A stretch of 64,000 nucleotides of DNA, from assembly GCF_018129995.1 (NCBI RefSeq), contig NZ_JAFCKS010000002.1, positions 620,001-684,000 of the forward strand, read 5' to 3'. The notes beneath the pieces were generated by a model. It worked only from the letters and a program-made list of their open reading frames with translations, searched no databases and was not told the DNA's origin. The stretch comes from Bradyrhizobium sp. SZCCT0153. Its GTDB lineage: Bacteria > Pseudomonadota > Alphaproteobacteria > Rhizobiales > Xanthobacteraceae. Positions 27,047 to 34,971 of this stretch are shown here, piece after piece (position 1 is the first letter of the stretch; each line of letters starts with the position of its first letter). Made by a program: the position numbers and the translations under genes.

Positions 27047-27736
27047 CTAGACCACCGCTGCATCCTGCGGCGTCATCGTGAACGCCAGCGCGTAGCAGCC
27101 GGTCGTCGCATGGTTCCGCGCGCCCGCGCCGCGAAGTGTTGACGGCGAGAGCTGTTCGGCGATCACGCGCTCGACCGTGCCGGCATCGTAGCCGGATAGC
27201 AGCACGATCCAGTCGGCAGCGCCGTCTTTGCCGCGGATCTGCTGTTCGGTGGTGGGCAAGCTGGTCCGGGGCGTGTCCGTCACGAGGAGGTGGGCGCCTG
27301 TCAGTCCCGGCATCTGCGCCAATGTGCCGAGCATCTCCGAGAGGCGCGTCTGCAACTCCGCCTCGCGTCCGGCCTCCGGCGAAAGCCGGATGGTGGCCAG
27401 CGAGGTGGCGACGCCGCCGCCAAAGCTCGCGACGATCCGGCACTGGCTGCGCACCATCCCGAGATGATGCGGCATCATCCTGGTCGACCATGGGGTCGGC
27501 GCGTTGAGGCGATCGAGATATCCTCTCGATGTGAGCACCTCATATTGCTCCAGCTCGTAGAGCACGAAGAAGCCTTCGGTGTCGGTCGTGCTGGTCCAGC
27601 GCGATCCGCGGCGGAAGCCGGCAATGCTCATCCGCTCCGGAAAATGCTCGTGCGAATGCCAGTCGCCGAACTCCGCGCGCTGCTCCGGGCGGACGCTCCA
27701 CCACATCGCGACGGCTGCCTTGCCTAGCAGTGACAT
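27047..27736 (-). CDS. Conserved protein of unknown function, possible dimeric alpha/beta-barrel
   Basis: 229 residues, no signal peptide or membrane helix. Start MSLLGKAAVAMWWSVRPEQ; the segment FGDWHSHEHFPERMSIAGFRRGSRW contains the WH(S/T)xEH pattern common in EthD/Dabb-like ferredoxin-fold proteins, and a second similar half appears after residue ~110, suggesting a fused two-domain barrel. No catalytic assignment is possible. The 285-base gap between this gene and the divergent oxygenase gene (27737-28021) shows no further gene. Confidence 0.75.
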   Translation of the reverse strand: MSLLGKAAVAMWWSVRPEQRAEFGDWHSHEHFPERMSIAGFRRGSRWTSTTDTEGFFVLYELEQYEVLTSRGYLDRLNAPTPWSTRMMPHHLGMVRSQCRIVASFGGGVATSLATIRLSPEAGREAELQTRLSEMLGTLAQMPGLTGAHLLVTDTPRTSLPTTEQQIRGKDGAADWIVLLSGYDAGTVERVIAEQLSPSTLRGAGARNHATTGCYALAFTMTPQDAAVV

Positions 27737-28021
27737 GTTGACCTCGTCTTCTTCAAGTCGTTGCCTGTAGCCGCACCGTCGAGGACCGAAAGACGATCGC
27801 GATCGTCCCGATGCTTCCGGCGTCGCGGGTCTCCACGGCGTGCGCTACGACGCGGCGCCATCTGCCTCACTTGCTTGCAGTGGTGCTCGATACGCTCCGT
27901 TCACACTTCGTAACGTTCAAGCCGAAATTTGGCTCAACTCGGCGATTAGCTATCGGCTGACTCCGTCCGGCGCCGACGGCGATCTCGCCGTGCATCCATC
28001 ATAACCGAAGAGACTTACGAC

Positions 28022-28993
28022 ATGAAGCAGACGACGCTGCGCTACCGGGCCTTGCGCCGGATCCGCAGCCTGCCAGCGCAGACCACTTCGAGATTGCTTG
28101 GAATGCCGGCGATCAGCCGGAAATTGGATGAGGCTTACGAGAGGGCGCGGGCATCCTATAGGCCGCGCCTGCCCAAACTCTCCCCACTCGAGATGGATAT
28201 CGTCGCCGGGCTGGAAAACAACGGGGTCCACATCACGTCGCTCGAAAAGCTGGATCTGCCTGGCACTGACGCGCTTTGGACATCTGCGACCGGTATCGCG
28301 AACAGCTATGCGCACCGTGCCAAACAGGGCGAGTTTGCCGGCGAATATACCGTGCAGGTCGGCGCCGAGGATATGATGCGCCATCCGCACATCGTCCGCT
28401 GGCCCCTTCACGATCGCATCCTCAACATCGTTGAAACCTATCTTGGCCTGCCTGCCGGATATGACACGCTGAATTTCTTCTATACCCAGGCCGACGGCCG
28501 GCAGGTGGGGGCACGCAGATGGCATCGCGATGTCGAGGATCGGCGGATGGTCAAGGTGATCGTCTACCTGCATGATGTCGACATGGATACCGGCCCGCTC
28601 GAAGTCCTGCACCGCTCCTTTCCCGGCAGCGACACGCTCGACGGCGCCAATTTTCCGGTCCTCACGCAGGAAATGCTGGAGGACAGGCTCGGCGCGACGC
28701 TGGGCAGCGGCGACGTCACGACCTGCACCGGCAGGGCCGGCACGGTGATCTTCGCGGACGTCGCAAGTCACTATCATCGCGGGCGCCCGGCGATCGCGCG
28801 CGACCGCTGCGCGCTCTTCTACAATTTTTTCTCTCACGCGCCGCTTCGGCCGTTCTACTGCGAACGGCATCTGTTCTCGCGGCAGCAGCTTTTGGAATTT
28901 GCCGCAGGCCAGACCGCCCGGGCGCGGGCCTGCTTGCTGTGGCACGCGAACGTACCTCTTCTCGCCCGGATCGTGCCGCGCGCGCGGCTCTAG
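28022..28993 (+). CDS. Phytanoyl-CoA dioxygenase-like Fe(II)/2-oxoglutarate oxygenase
   Basis: 323 residues. The double-stranded beta-helix core shows the HxD iron motif in RRWHRDVED (His168, Asp170), the distal His in ASHYHRGRP (His250 or 252) and an Arg in ARDRCALFYNFF (Arg262) suited to bind 2-oxoglutarate. The segment VIVYLHDVDMDTGPLEVLHRSF is typical of the PhyH family, whose members hydroxylate lipids, amino acids and small metabolites. The N terminus MKQTTLRYRALRRIR is basic. Divergent from the preceding unknown gene and otherwise isolated, so the substrate is unknown. Confidence 0.8.
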   Translation: MKQTTLRYRALRRIRSLPAQTTSRLLGMPAISRKLDEAYERARASYRPRLPKLSPLEMDIVAGLENNGVHITSLEKLDLPGTDALWTSATGIANSYAHRAKQGEFAGEYTVQVGAEDMMRHPHIVRWPLHDRILNIVETYLGLPAGYDTLNFFYTQADGRQVGARRWHRDVEDRRMVKVIVYLHDVDMDTGPLEVLHRSFPGSDTLDGANFPVLTQEMLEDRLGATLGSGDVTTCTGRAGTVIFADVASHYHRGRPAIARDRCALFYNFFSHAPLRPFYCERHLFSRQQLLEFAAGQTARARACLLWHANVPLLARIVPRARL

Positions 28994-29317
28994 AGATCAA
29001 TGCTGAGTTCGATCGGGCGAAGTGTCGTGCCTTTGGCCTGCCGGCGTGCTCGAGAAGGCCCATCTTGCCTCTCCTCAGGCGCCCCCGCCGAGTCCGGGTC
29101 CTCAATCCTGCGAACCTTCCGCTGAGGCCTCCGGGCATTTAAATCCGGCCACGCCTTGCAAATGAGCGTGATGAGGTATACGGTGAGGTCTGTTCGTTCA
29201 GCCGCTGTGCCTTGTTGAATGCGCCCGCGGGCTCCTTTTCCATAGACATCGACGAATTGAATTTCATCTGCGCGACGATTCGCGCGGAATGCGCACGTAT
29301 GCGCTTTGGAGAAGAAG
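28994..29317. other. 324-base gap before the cold-shock gene
   Basis: No gene recognised. Open frames crossing it on the minus strand run antisense into the cold-shock gene and look random. The 3' half is relatively A+T rich and may contain the promoter and a long 5' leader of the cold-shock gene, as is common for csp mRNAs. A short GCGC-rich stretch near 29271-29303 could form a hairpin just before the start codon. Confidence 0.4.
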
Positions 29318-29527
29318 ATGACGACAGGTACTGTGAAGTGGTTTAACGGCCAGAAGGGCTTTGGATTCATTCAGCCCAACGACGGCGGCAGCGATGTGTT
29401 CGTTCACATCAGCGCGGTCGAGCGGGCTGGTCTTGCGGGTCTCGCTGAGGGCCAGAAGGTCAATTTCGAGCTCAAGACCGACAAGATGCGGGGTAAGGTC
29501 AGCGCAGAGAATCTCTCGCTGGCCTAA
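29318..29527 (+). CDS. Cold-shock domain protein (CspA family)
   Basis: 69 residues, single OB-fold nucleic-acid-binding domain acting as RNA chaperone. Both RNA-binding motifs are present: KGFGFI (RNP1) and VFVHIS (RNP2). Start [14 protein letters not shown] at 29318 has GGAG 6 bases upstream; a TTG at 29306 is in frame but unlikely. Followed on the same strand by two small genes, though a cspA terminator may intervene. Confidence 0.95.
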   Translation: MTTGTVKWFNGQKGFGFIQPNDGGSDVFVHISAVERAGLAGLAEGQKVNFELKTDKMRGKVSAENLSLA

Positions 29528-29624
29528 CGACCTGGTGCCGTTTCACGGATGTACTGAAACGGCCGCGCTGCCCGCTCGATCCCCGGATTGAGCGGGTTTT
29601 GTCCGTTGTGGAACAGGGTGGATC

Positions 29625-29867
29625 ATGAGCGCCAAGAAATCGGCCGAACCGACGCCCGAGGCCATCGCGCGCTCCAATCGTCAGCGTTTGGCTGTTGAAG
29701 AGGGGGCGCGAGCGATGGCGGATGCCGAAAGGCAAGCCGTGGATGTTCGCAAGAACATGGCGCGGCTTCGAGAGCTGCGCCAAGCCAAGGAAGCGGCCGA
29801 CATAACCCTTCAGGCATCCCTGCCGGCACCCACCCCGGCCAAGCGCAAGAAGAAGCTGCCGAAATAG
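29625..29867 (+). CDS. Small charged coiled-coil hypothetical protein
   Basis: 80 residues, MSAKKSAEPTPEAIARSNRQR..., rich in Ala, Arg, Glu and Lys and ending KRKKKLPK. Helical throughout by composition, no membrane or signal segment, and the basic tail suggests nucleic-acid or ribosome contact. A GGTGGA box lies just upstream of ATG 29625. It follows cspA by 97 bases on the same strand. No known family recognised. Confidence 0.65.
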   Translation: MSAKKSAEPTPEAIARSNRQRLAVEEGARAMADAERQAVDVRKNMARLRELRQAKEAADITLQASLPAPTPAKRKKKLPK

Positions 29868-29921
29868 CCTGCGCAGATAACGCCATCGACAATCTGGAGA
29901 GGGCCGGTCACATGCCACAGA

Positions 29922-30146
29922 GTGCAGATCGTGCCTAGAATCAAGTTGGACGGTGGTGGCACGATCACGTTCTTTCTCGCGCTGGGCGCGGGCCGGCAAA
30001 TGTGCCGACTGGCGACCACGTTCCTGACGCAGAAGCAGGCCTTCAGCTATCTTCAAAGGAACCGAACGGAATTCGAGCGCATCGCCCGGGCGCGGCTGGC
30101 TTCAGGGGAGCTCGAAGACGGAATCGTCGTGCTCTCGATGCTATAG
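29922..30146 (+). CDS. Small hypothetical protein
   Basis: Up to 74 residues, with GTG starts possible at 29922 or 29931 (the latter giving MPRIKLDGGGTITFF). Sequence is protein-like, with FLTQKQAFSYLQRNRTEFERIARARL forming a plausible helix pair and a hydrophobic end GIVVLSML. The ribosome-binding site is unclear. Lies 54 bases after the previous small gene. Function unknown. Confidence 0.55.
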   Translation: MQIVPRIKLDGGGTITFFLALGAGRQMCRLATTFLTQKQAFSYLQRNRTEFERIARARLASGELEDGIVVLSML

Positions 30147-30232
30147 GTCGAGGTCAGGCGTCGATTTCGATGCAAGTCTTCGAGGGCACGGCTTCCGGCG
30201 CGATTGCGATCGAAGGCGGTCCGGAGCCCTTC

Positions 30233-30415
30233 CTATTCGGAGCGGCTTCCCGGCTTGGCTTCGCGGGCCAATCGCTCCGCTTTCAAGCGCTCGCGGTTCT
30301 CGTTGAAGGAGTGCTGGTCCTTCGCATAGTCATTCATCGGCTTTTGCGGCTTGGCAGGCTTGAACGCCTTGTTGGCTTCACGCTTGGCGCGATCAGGGGA
30401 TTGATCTTTCGACAT
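30233..30415 (-). CDS. Small highly charged hypothetical protein
   Basis: 60 residues, MSKDQSPDRAKREANKAFKPAKPQKPMNDY..., very rich in Lys, Arg, Glu and Asn and probably disordered. A GAGGT box lies 6 bases before ATG 30415, which decides the start over the longer frame from 30490. It is convergent with the preceding small gene. Similar short basic proteins are common in rhizobia; function unknown. Confidence 0.7.
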   Translation of the reverse strand: MSKDQSPDRAKREANKAFKPAKPQKPMNDYAKDQHSFNENRERLKAERLAREAKPGSRSE

Positions 30416-30736
30416 TTCGACCTCGGTTTGATCAACGAGCGTGGTCCCGACGAGTGCCGGACGCGACAATATCCTCGCACAAGCCGACATGGATCGACAC
30501 CCTCTGGGCGGAGAAGGCGGCCAATTCTTCAGCGTTGGGCAGGTCTCTTGCGAGGTGCTTGGTCACTCGCTGTGAAGAAGGCGGACTCGCTTTTGCTTCC
30601 AGGAGCACGCCGTTTGAGGAGACAACGGGCGGCCAATGTGTCTGGTTCCCTGGGGACCGGTGTTTAATTTGACTTTGGCAGGATCAACGCCGGAAGTGGA
30701 CTGATTGCCGGCCCGGTCGATCTCGGGGTCGACAAA
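30416..30736. other. Gap of about 320 bases with no recognised gene
   Basis: Between the small charged protein and the frc terminator. Open frames here are short, Arg/Ser rich and lack ribosome-binding sites. The part next to 30416 should hold the promoter of the small gene; the rest shows nothing I can identify. Confidence 0.4.
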
Positions 30737-30762
30737 AAAGGCCGCCGAAACCGGCGGCCTTT
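30737..30762 (-). terminator. Rho-independent terminator of the gntR-oxc-frc operon
   Basis: Perfect 11-base stem (AAAGGCCGCCG / CGGCGGCCTTT) with a 4-base loop, followed by TTT on the minus strand, 22 bases beyond the frc stop. Confidence 0.85.
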
Positions 30763-30783
30763 CGTGTCTTGAGATAAGTCCGC

Positions 30784-32061
30784 TTACTCCGCGGCCTGCT
30801 TCTGCGGCGGGTCGAGCGCGCCGGACTTGTGGATCTCGGCGACCTGGTGGTCCGAGAAGCCGAGCACGCTGCGCAGGATCTCGTCGGTGTGCTCCCCGAG
30901 CAGCGGGGAGCGCTCCACGTCGCTTGGGGAATCCGACAGCTTGATCGGGTTCCCGACCGAGATGTACTTGCCGCGGGTGGGGTGATCGACCTCGACCACA
31001 GTGCCGGTGGCGCGCAACGACTGGTCCTCGGCGATCTCCTTCATCGACAGGATCGGGCCGCAGGGGATGTCGTCCTTGTTGAGGATTTCCATCGCCTCGA
31101 ACTTGGTCTTGGTCATCGTCCACTGCTCGATGCGACCGAAGATCTCGTTGAGGCGCGGCAGACGGGCGGCCGGCTTGGCGTAGTTCGGATCAGTCTTCCA
31201 GGTCGGCTCGCCGATCACGTCGCAGATCTTCTCCCAGACCGGGGCCTGGGTGATGAAGTAGATGTAGGCGTTGGGATCGGTTTCCCAGCCCTTGCACTTC
31301 AGGATGCGGCCGGGCTGGCCGCCGCCCGAGTCGTTGCCGGCGCGCGGCACGGCATCGCCGAACGGAATGCCTTCGCCGAACTGGCTGTACTCCTTGAGCG
31401 GGCCGTGGGCGAGACGCTGCTGGTCGCGGAGCTTGACGCGGGCGAGGTTGAGCACGCCGTCCTGCATCGCGGCGGTGACGCGCTGGCCCTTGCCCGAATG
31501 CGTGCGCTGATAGAGCGCGGTGACGATGCCGAGCGCCAGATGCAGGCCGGTGCCGCTGTCGCCGATCTGTGCGCCGGTCACGAGCGGAAGACCATCGCGG
31601 AAGCCGGTGGTGGAGGCGGCGCCGCCGGTGCACTGCGCGACGTTCTCATAGACCTTGCAGTCCTCGTACGGCCCGGGACCAAAGCCCTTGATCGAGGCGA
31701 CGATCATCTTCGGGTTGATCGCCTGGATCTTCTCCCAGGGGAAGCCCATGCGGTCGAGCACGCCGGGGCCGAAATTTTCCACCAGCACGTCGCACTTCTT
31801 GATCAGCTCGGTGAGGACTTCCTTGCCCTTGGGGTTCTTGGTGTCGAGCGTGATCGAGCGCTTGTTGTGGTTGAGCATGGTGAAATACAGGCTGTCCACG
31901 TTCGGGATGTCCTGCAGCTGGCCGCGGGTGATGTCACCCACGCCCGGGCGTTCCACCTTGATCACGTCGGCGCCGAACCAGGCGAGCAGCTGCGTGCAGG
32001 TCGGCCCGGACTGAACGTGGGTGAAGTCGAGAATGCGAACGCCCTCGAGCGCTTTGGTCAT
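30784..32061 (-). CDS. frc: Formyl-CoA:oxalate CoA-transferase Frc
   Basis: Class III CoA-transferase that moves CoA from formyl-CoA to oxalate, giving oxalyl-CoA and formate; cytoplasmic. 425 residues, the usual length. N-terminal [34 protein letters not shown] is the family signature, and the catalytic aspartate is Asp168 in [14 protein letters not shown], corresponding to Asp169 of the characterised enzyme. Start at 32061 has GGAG 8 bases upstream. It lies 62 bases after oxc, with which it forms the core oxalate decarboxylation cycle. Secure assignment by motif and by neighbour. Confidence 0.96.
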   Translation of the reverse strand: MTKALEGVRILDFTHVQSGPTCTQLLAWFGADVIKVERPGVGDITRGQLQDIPNVDSLYFTMLNHNKRSITLDTKNPKGKEVLTELIKKCDVLVENFGPGVLDRMGFPWEKIQAINPKMIVASIKGFGPGPYEDCKVYENVAQCTGGAASTTGFRDGLPLVTGAQIGDSGTGLHLALGIVTALYQRTHSGKGQRVTAAMQDGVLNLARVKLRDQQRLAHGPLKEYSQFGEGIPFGDAVPRAGNDSGGGQPGRILKCKGWETDPNAYIYFITQAPVWEKICDVIGEPTWKTDPNYAKPAARLPRLNEIFGRIEQWTMTKTKFEAMEILNKDDIPCGPILSMKEIAEDQSLRATGTVVEVDHPTRGKYISVGNPIKLSDSPSDVERSPLLGEHTDEILRSVLGFSDHQVAEIHKSGALDPPQKQAAE

Positions 32062-32123
32062 TATGTTGCTCCGTACTCTGTCTGCCCCTGCTAACCACAG
32101 GGAATAAAGGGTTGAGGGGGGAC

Positions 32124-33857
32124 TTACTTCTTCTTCTGCAGAACGCTCTGCGGATTGAGGTTGCCGATGCGGCCGCTCTCCGAACCCGCGGCCGGATCGA
32201 TCACCGCGTTGATGAGCGTCGGCTTGCCCGAGGCCATCGCCTCGTTGACGGCACGCTTGAGCTCGTCGGGCGAGGTGGCGTTCACGCCGACACCGCCGAA
32301 GGCTTCCATCATCTTGTCGTAGCGCGCGCCCTTGACGAACACCGTCGTCGCTGGATCGGCGTTGACGCTGTTGACGTCGGTGCCGCGATAGATGCCGTCA
32401 TTGTTGAAGATGACGACGCAGATCGGCAAATTGTAGCGGCAGATGGTCTCGACCTCCATGCCGGAGAAGCCGAAGGCGCTGTCGCCTTCCACTGCGAGCA
32501 CGGGGTGGCCGGTCTCGAGGGTCGCGGCGATCGCCTGGCCCATGCCGATGCCCATCACGCCCCAGGTGCCGACGTCGAGACGCTTGCGCGGCTTGTACAT
32601 GTCGATGACGCCGCGGGCGAGGTCGAGCGTGTTGGCGCCCTCGTTGACGAGGATCGCCTCGGGATACTCCTTGATGACGTTCTTCAGCACGCCGAGCGCG
32701 CCGTGATAGTCCATCGGCGACTTGTTGTTCATGAGCTTCGGCGCCATCTTGGCGACGTTCTCTTCGCGCTTGGTCGAAATCGCCTTGGTCCATTCGGCGG
32801 GCGGGACGCTCCAGCCGGAGGCCATCGCCTGGTTGAAGGCCGAGACGACCGAGCCGATGTCGCCGACGACGGGCGCGACGATCTCGACGTTGGAGTCCAT
32901 CTCCCGCGGCTCGATGTCGACCTGGATGAACTTCTTGGGTGCGTCGCCCCAGTTCTTGCCCTTGCCGTGCGAGAGCAGCCAGTTCAGCCGCGCGCCGATC
33001 AGCAGCACGACGTCGGAATCTTTCAGCACCGTGGAGCGCGCAGCACCTGCGCATTGCGGATGGGTATCGGAGAGGAGGCCCTTGGCCATGCTCATCGGCA
33101 GGAACGGGATGCCGCTCTTCTCGACGAAGGTCTTGATCTCCTCGTCGGCCTGCGCGTAGGCAGCGCCCTTGCCGAGGATGATCAGGGGACGCTTCGCCGC
33201 CTTGAGCACGTCGAGCGCGCGCTTGATCGAAGCGGGCGAGGGGATCTGCGCGGGCGCAGCGTCGATCACCTTGACCAGCGACTTCTGGCCGGCATCGGCG
33301 TTCATCACCTGGCCGAACAGCTTTGCCGGCAGGTCGAGATAGACACCGCCCGGACGGCCCGAGACCGCGGCGCGGATGGCGCGGGCAAGGCCGATACCGA
33401 TGTCCTGGGCGTGCAGCACGCGATAGGCCGCCTTGCACAGGGGCTTGGCAATAGCGAGCTGGTCCATCTCCTCGTAGTCGCCCTGCTGGAGGTCGACGAT
33501 CTCGCGCTCGGAGGAGCCCGAGATCAGGATCATCGGGTAGCAGTTGGTGGTGGCGTGGGCGAGTGCGGTGAGACCGTTGAGGAAGCCGGGCGCGGAGACG
33601 GTGAGGCAGATGCCGGGCTTCTTGGTGAGGAAGCCGGCGATGCCCGCCGCGTAACCGGCGTTCTGCTCGTGACGGAACGAGATCATGCGAATGCCGGCGG
33701 CCTGCGCCATGCGGCCCAAATCCGTGATCGGGATGCCCGGCACATTATAGATGGTAGTAATGCCGTTCAGCTTGAGCGCGTCGATGACGAGATGAAAGCC
33801 ATCCGTCAGTTCCTGCTCGGTGCCCGGTGCTTCGGACTTGGTCGCGGTATTCAGCAT
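32124..33857 (-). CDS. oxc: Oxalyl-CoA decarboxylase Oxc
   Basis: Thiamine-diphosphate enzyme converting oxalyl-CoA to formyl-CoA and CO2. 577 residues with the usual Pyr, central and PP domains: [11 protein letters not shown] near residue 58 carries the TPP-activating Glu, and [15 protein letters not shown] followed by FNNDGIYRG is the Mg/TPP-binding motif. [22 protein letters not shown] is typical of Oxc. Start at 33857 has a GGGAGA box. Between frc and the GntR gene on the same strand with gaps of 62 and 74 bases and no separate palindrome, so transcription probably begins at the operator before gntR. Confidence 0.96.
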   Translation of the reverse strand: MLNTATKSEAPGTEQELTDGFHLVIDALKLNGITTIYNVPGIPITDLGRMAQAAGIRMISFRHEQNAGYAAGIAGFLTKKPGICLTVSAPGFLNGLTALAHATTNCYPMILISGSSEREIVDLQQGDYEEMDQLAIAKPLCKAAYRVLHAQDIGIGLARAIRAAVSGRPGGVYLDLPAKLFGQVMNADAGQKSLVKVIDAAPAQIPSPASIKRALDVLKAAKRPLIILGKGAAYAQADEEIKTFVEKSGIPFLPMSMAKGLLSDTHPQCAGAARSTVLKDSDVVLLIGARLNWLLSHGKGKNWGDAPKKFIQVDIEPREMDSNVEIVAPVVGDIGSVVSAFNQAMASGWSVPPAEWTKAISTKREENVAKMAPKLMNNKSPMDYHGALGVLKNVIKEYPEAILVNEGANTLDLARGVIDMYKPRKRLDVGTWGVMGIGMGQAIAATLETGHPVLAVEGDSAFGFSGMEVETICRYNLPICVVIFNNDGIYRGTDVNSVNADPATTVFVKGARYDKMMEAFGGVGVNATSPDELKRAVNEAMASGKPTLINAVIDPAAGSESGRIGNLNPQSVLQKKK

Positions 33858-33899
33858 GGGCCTTGTCTCCCTGGTCTCAAGATGCCGTTTAGGCTTTGT

Positions 33900-33916
33900 G
33901 GGCGAATTGCTCGCCC
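33900..33916 (-). other. Intercistronic stem-loop between gntR and oxc
   Basis: GGGCGA-N5-TCGCCC, a perfect 6-base stem in the 74-base gap, without a U tract. It may protect or attenuate the downstream oxc-frc message; too small to be a confident terminator. Confidence 0.35.
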
Positions 33917-33931
33917 TTCTGGTGAACGTTG

Positions 33932-34660
33932 CTAGAAGAGTTCCTGACCGTGCGCTTCGACGTAAGCTGCAAGGCCAAGGGTGTGGTCGCGAGCGCGCTT
34001 CTCGGCGAGGTCGGTATCGCGCGCCTCCAGGGCTTCGATCATGCCCATATGCTCGGGCAGGGAGGTCGCGGTGCGATCCTTGCGTCCGATCGTCAGTTGC
34101 CGGTAGCCGCGCACGTGCAGCAAGAGGTCATTGGTGAGGTCGACCAGCACCGGCGATTCCGACAGCGAGATCAGTGCCTGGTGGAAGGCGATGTTGGCGC
34201 GCGAATATTCCTCGACGTGATCCTCGGGCAGGCGGTCCTTGCTGAAATCCTTGAAGTAGTCGCGCAGCGCCGTGATGTCCTTCTTGCGCGCGGTGGTGGT
34301 GATGAGGCGGGCCGCCATGCTCTCCAGCGCCGCCCAGGCGCGGATCATGTCGACGATCTCGCTCTTGGTCCGGCGCACCACCATGATGCCGCGGCGCGGA
34401 ACGGTCTTCACGAAACCGTCCTGCTCGAGCATCGCAATGGCTTCGCGGATCGGTGTGCGGCTCACACCGAGGCGTTCGGACAGCGCTCGCTCGTCGAGCA
34501 TCACCGGCTCGGGCGTCGAGTAGATGTCCATCTTGAGGATGGCTTCCTTCAAGGCGTCATACGCCTTGTTCTTGAAGCTGCTCTCCGGGGCAATACGAAC
34601 GATTGCGATATCTGCCTCGGCCATGTTCGGCAACGCCTTGGTTGGTTTCCGCAGTGACAC
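33932..34660 (-). CDS. GntR-family (FCD) regulator, predicted oxalate-regulon repressor
   Basis: 242 residues. N-terminal winged helix with [28 protein letters not shown] near residues 56-83, then an all-helical FCD effector domain (metal-binding His/Asp positions plausible in [14 protein letters not shown] and [12 protein letters not shown]). Start is GTG at 34660, set by a GGAGGAG box 8 bases upstream. Two perfect copies of TGGCATACCAAATGCCA lie in the divergent region before it, and four variants precede the antiporter, CBS and peptide genes. FCD regulators usually repress and are released by a carboxylate or acyl-CoA; here oxalate, formate or oxalyl-CoA are the likely effectors. Role inferred from context. 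Confidence 0.9.
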   Translation of the reverse strand: MSLRKPTKALPNMAEADIAIVRIAPESSFKNKAYDALKEAILKMDIYSTPEPVMLDERALSERLGVSRTPIREAIAMLEQDGFVKTVPRRGIMVVRRTKSEIVDMIRAWAALESMAARLITTTARKKDITALRDYFKDFSKDRLPEDHVEEYSRANIAFHQALISLSESPVLVDLTNDLLLHVRGYRQLTIGRKDRTATSLPEHMGMIEALEARDTDLAEKRARDHTLGLAAYVEAHGQELF

Positions 34661-34716
34661 GACGAATCTCCTCCAGTGGGAGTCGTCTTTTACAGGATTA
34701 TTAACTGGAAAGTTTT

Positions 34717-34733
34717 TGGCATACCAAATGCCA
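34717..34733 (-). promoter_or_regulatory. Oxalate-regulon operator, copy 5 (gntR-oxc-frc)
   Basis: TGGCATACCAAATGCCA, a palindrome with perfect 6-base half sites TGGCAT and ATGCCA. It lies 56 bases before the GTG start of the regulator, with TTGACA 3 bases upstream on the minus strand. Suggests autoregulation and control of oxc-frc. Confidence 0.8.
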
Positions 34734-34797
34734 GAATGTCAAGCTGCCTATTTTTTGCGGCATTCTAGGCAATGCGGTCGCTTGACAAATTGGCTTC

Positions 34798-34814
34798 TGG
34801 CATACCAAATGCCA
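34798..34814 (+). promoter_or_regulatory. Oxalate-regulon operator, copy 6 (acyl-CoA synthetase)
   Basis: Identical 17 bases to copy 5. On the plus strand TTGACA (34782-34787) lies 10 bases upstream, so the palindrome would cover the spacer and -10 region of a promoter for the acyl-CoA synthetase gene 157 bases downstream. Confidence 0.8.
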
Positions 34815-34971
34815 TCGCCAGCCATTTTTGATCCAAAGCGGCGGAGTAGCCTCGGCTTTATGCCACTCCATTCCGCGACATGGAACAGAGCGCGGCGAAT
34901 GGCAAGCATCACGGGCAGCCGCACACGCGCGCGCTTTGAAAAGAACGAACCGAGGTCAAGGGAGAAGCCAC

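Larger units (their letters stand above)
34661..34971. promoter_or_regulatory. Divergent promoter region of gntR-oxc-frc and the acyl-CoA synthetase gene
   Basis: 311 bases, A+T rich, with two operators (34717-34733 and 34798-34814) spaced 81 bases apart centre to centre, close to eight helical turns, which would suit looping between two dimers. A TTGACA box lies 3 bases upstream of the first site on the minus strand, and another TTGACA at 34782-34787 precedes the second site on the plus strand. Confidence 0.75.

Noticed and set aside
28990..29370. 126-codon minus-strand frame across the gap before cspA
   Set aside because: Starts inside cspA on the opposite strand, lacks a ribosome-binding site, and the composition looks random.
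30002..30667. 221-codon plus-strand frame over the small charged protein gene
   Set aside because: Runs antisense to a gene with a good ribosome-binding site and shows no recognisable family.
33900..33916. Separate promoter or operator between gntR and oxc
   Set aside because: Only a 6-base stem is seen; there is no copy of the palindrome and no convincing -35/-10 pair, so one operon is the simpler reading.
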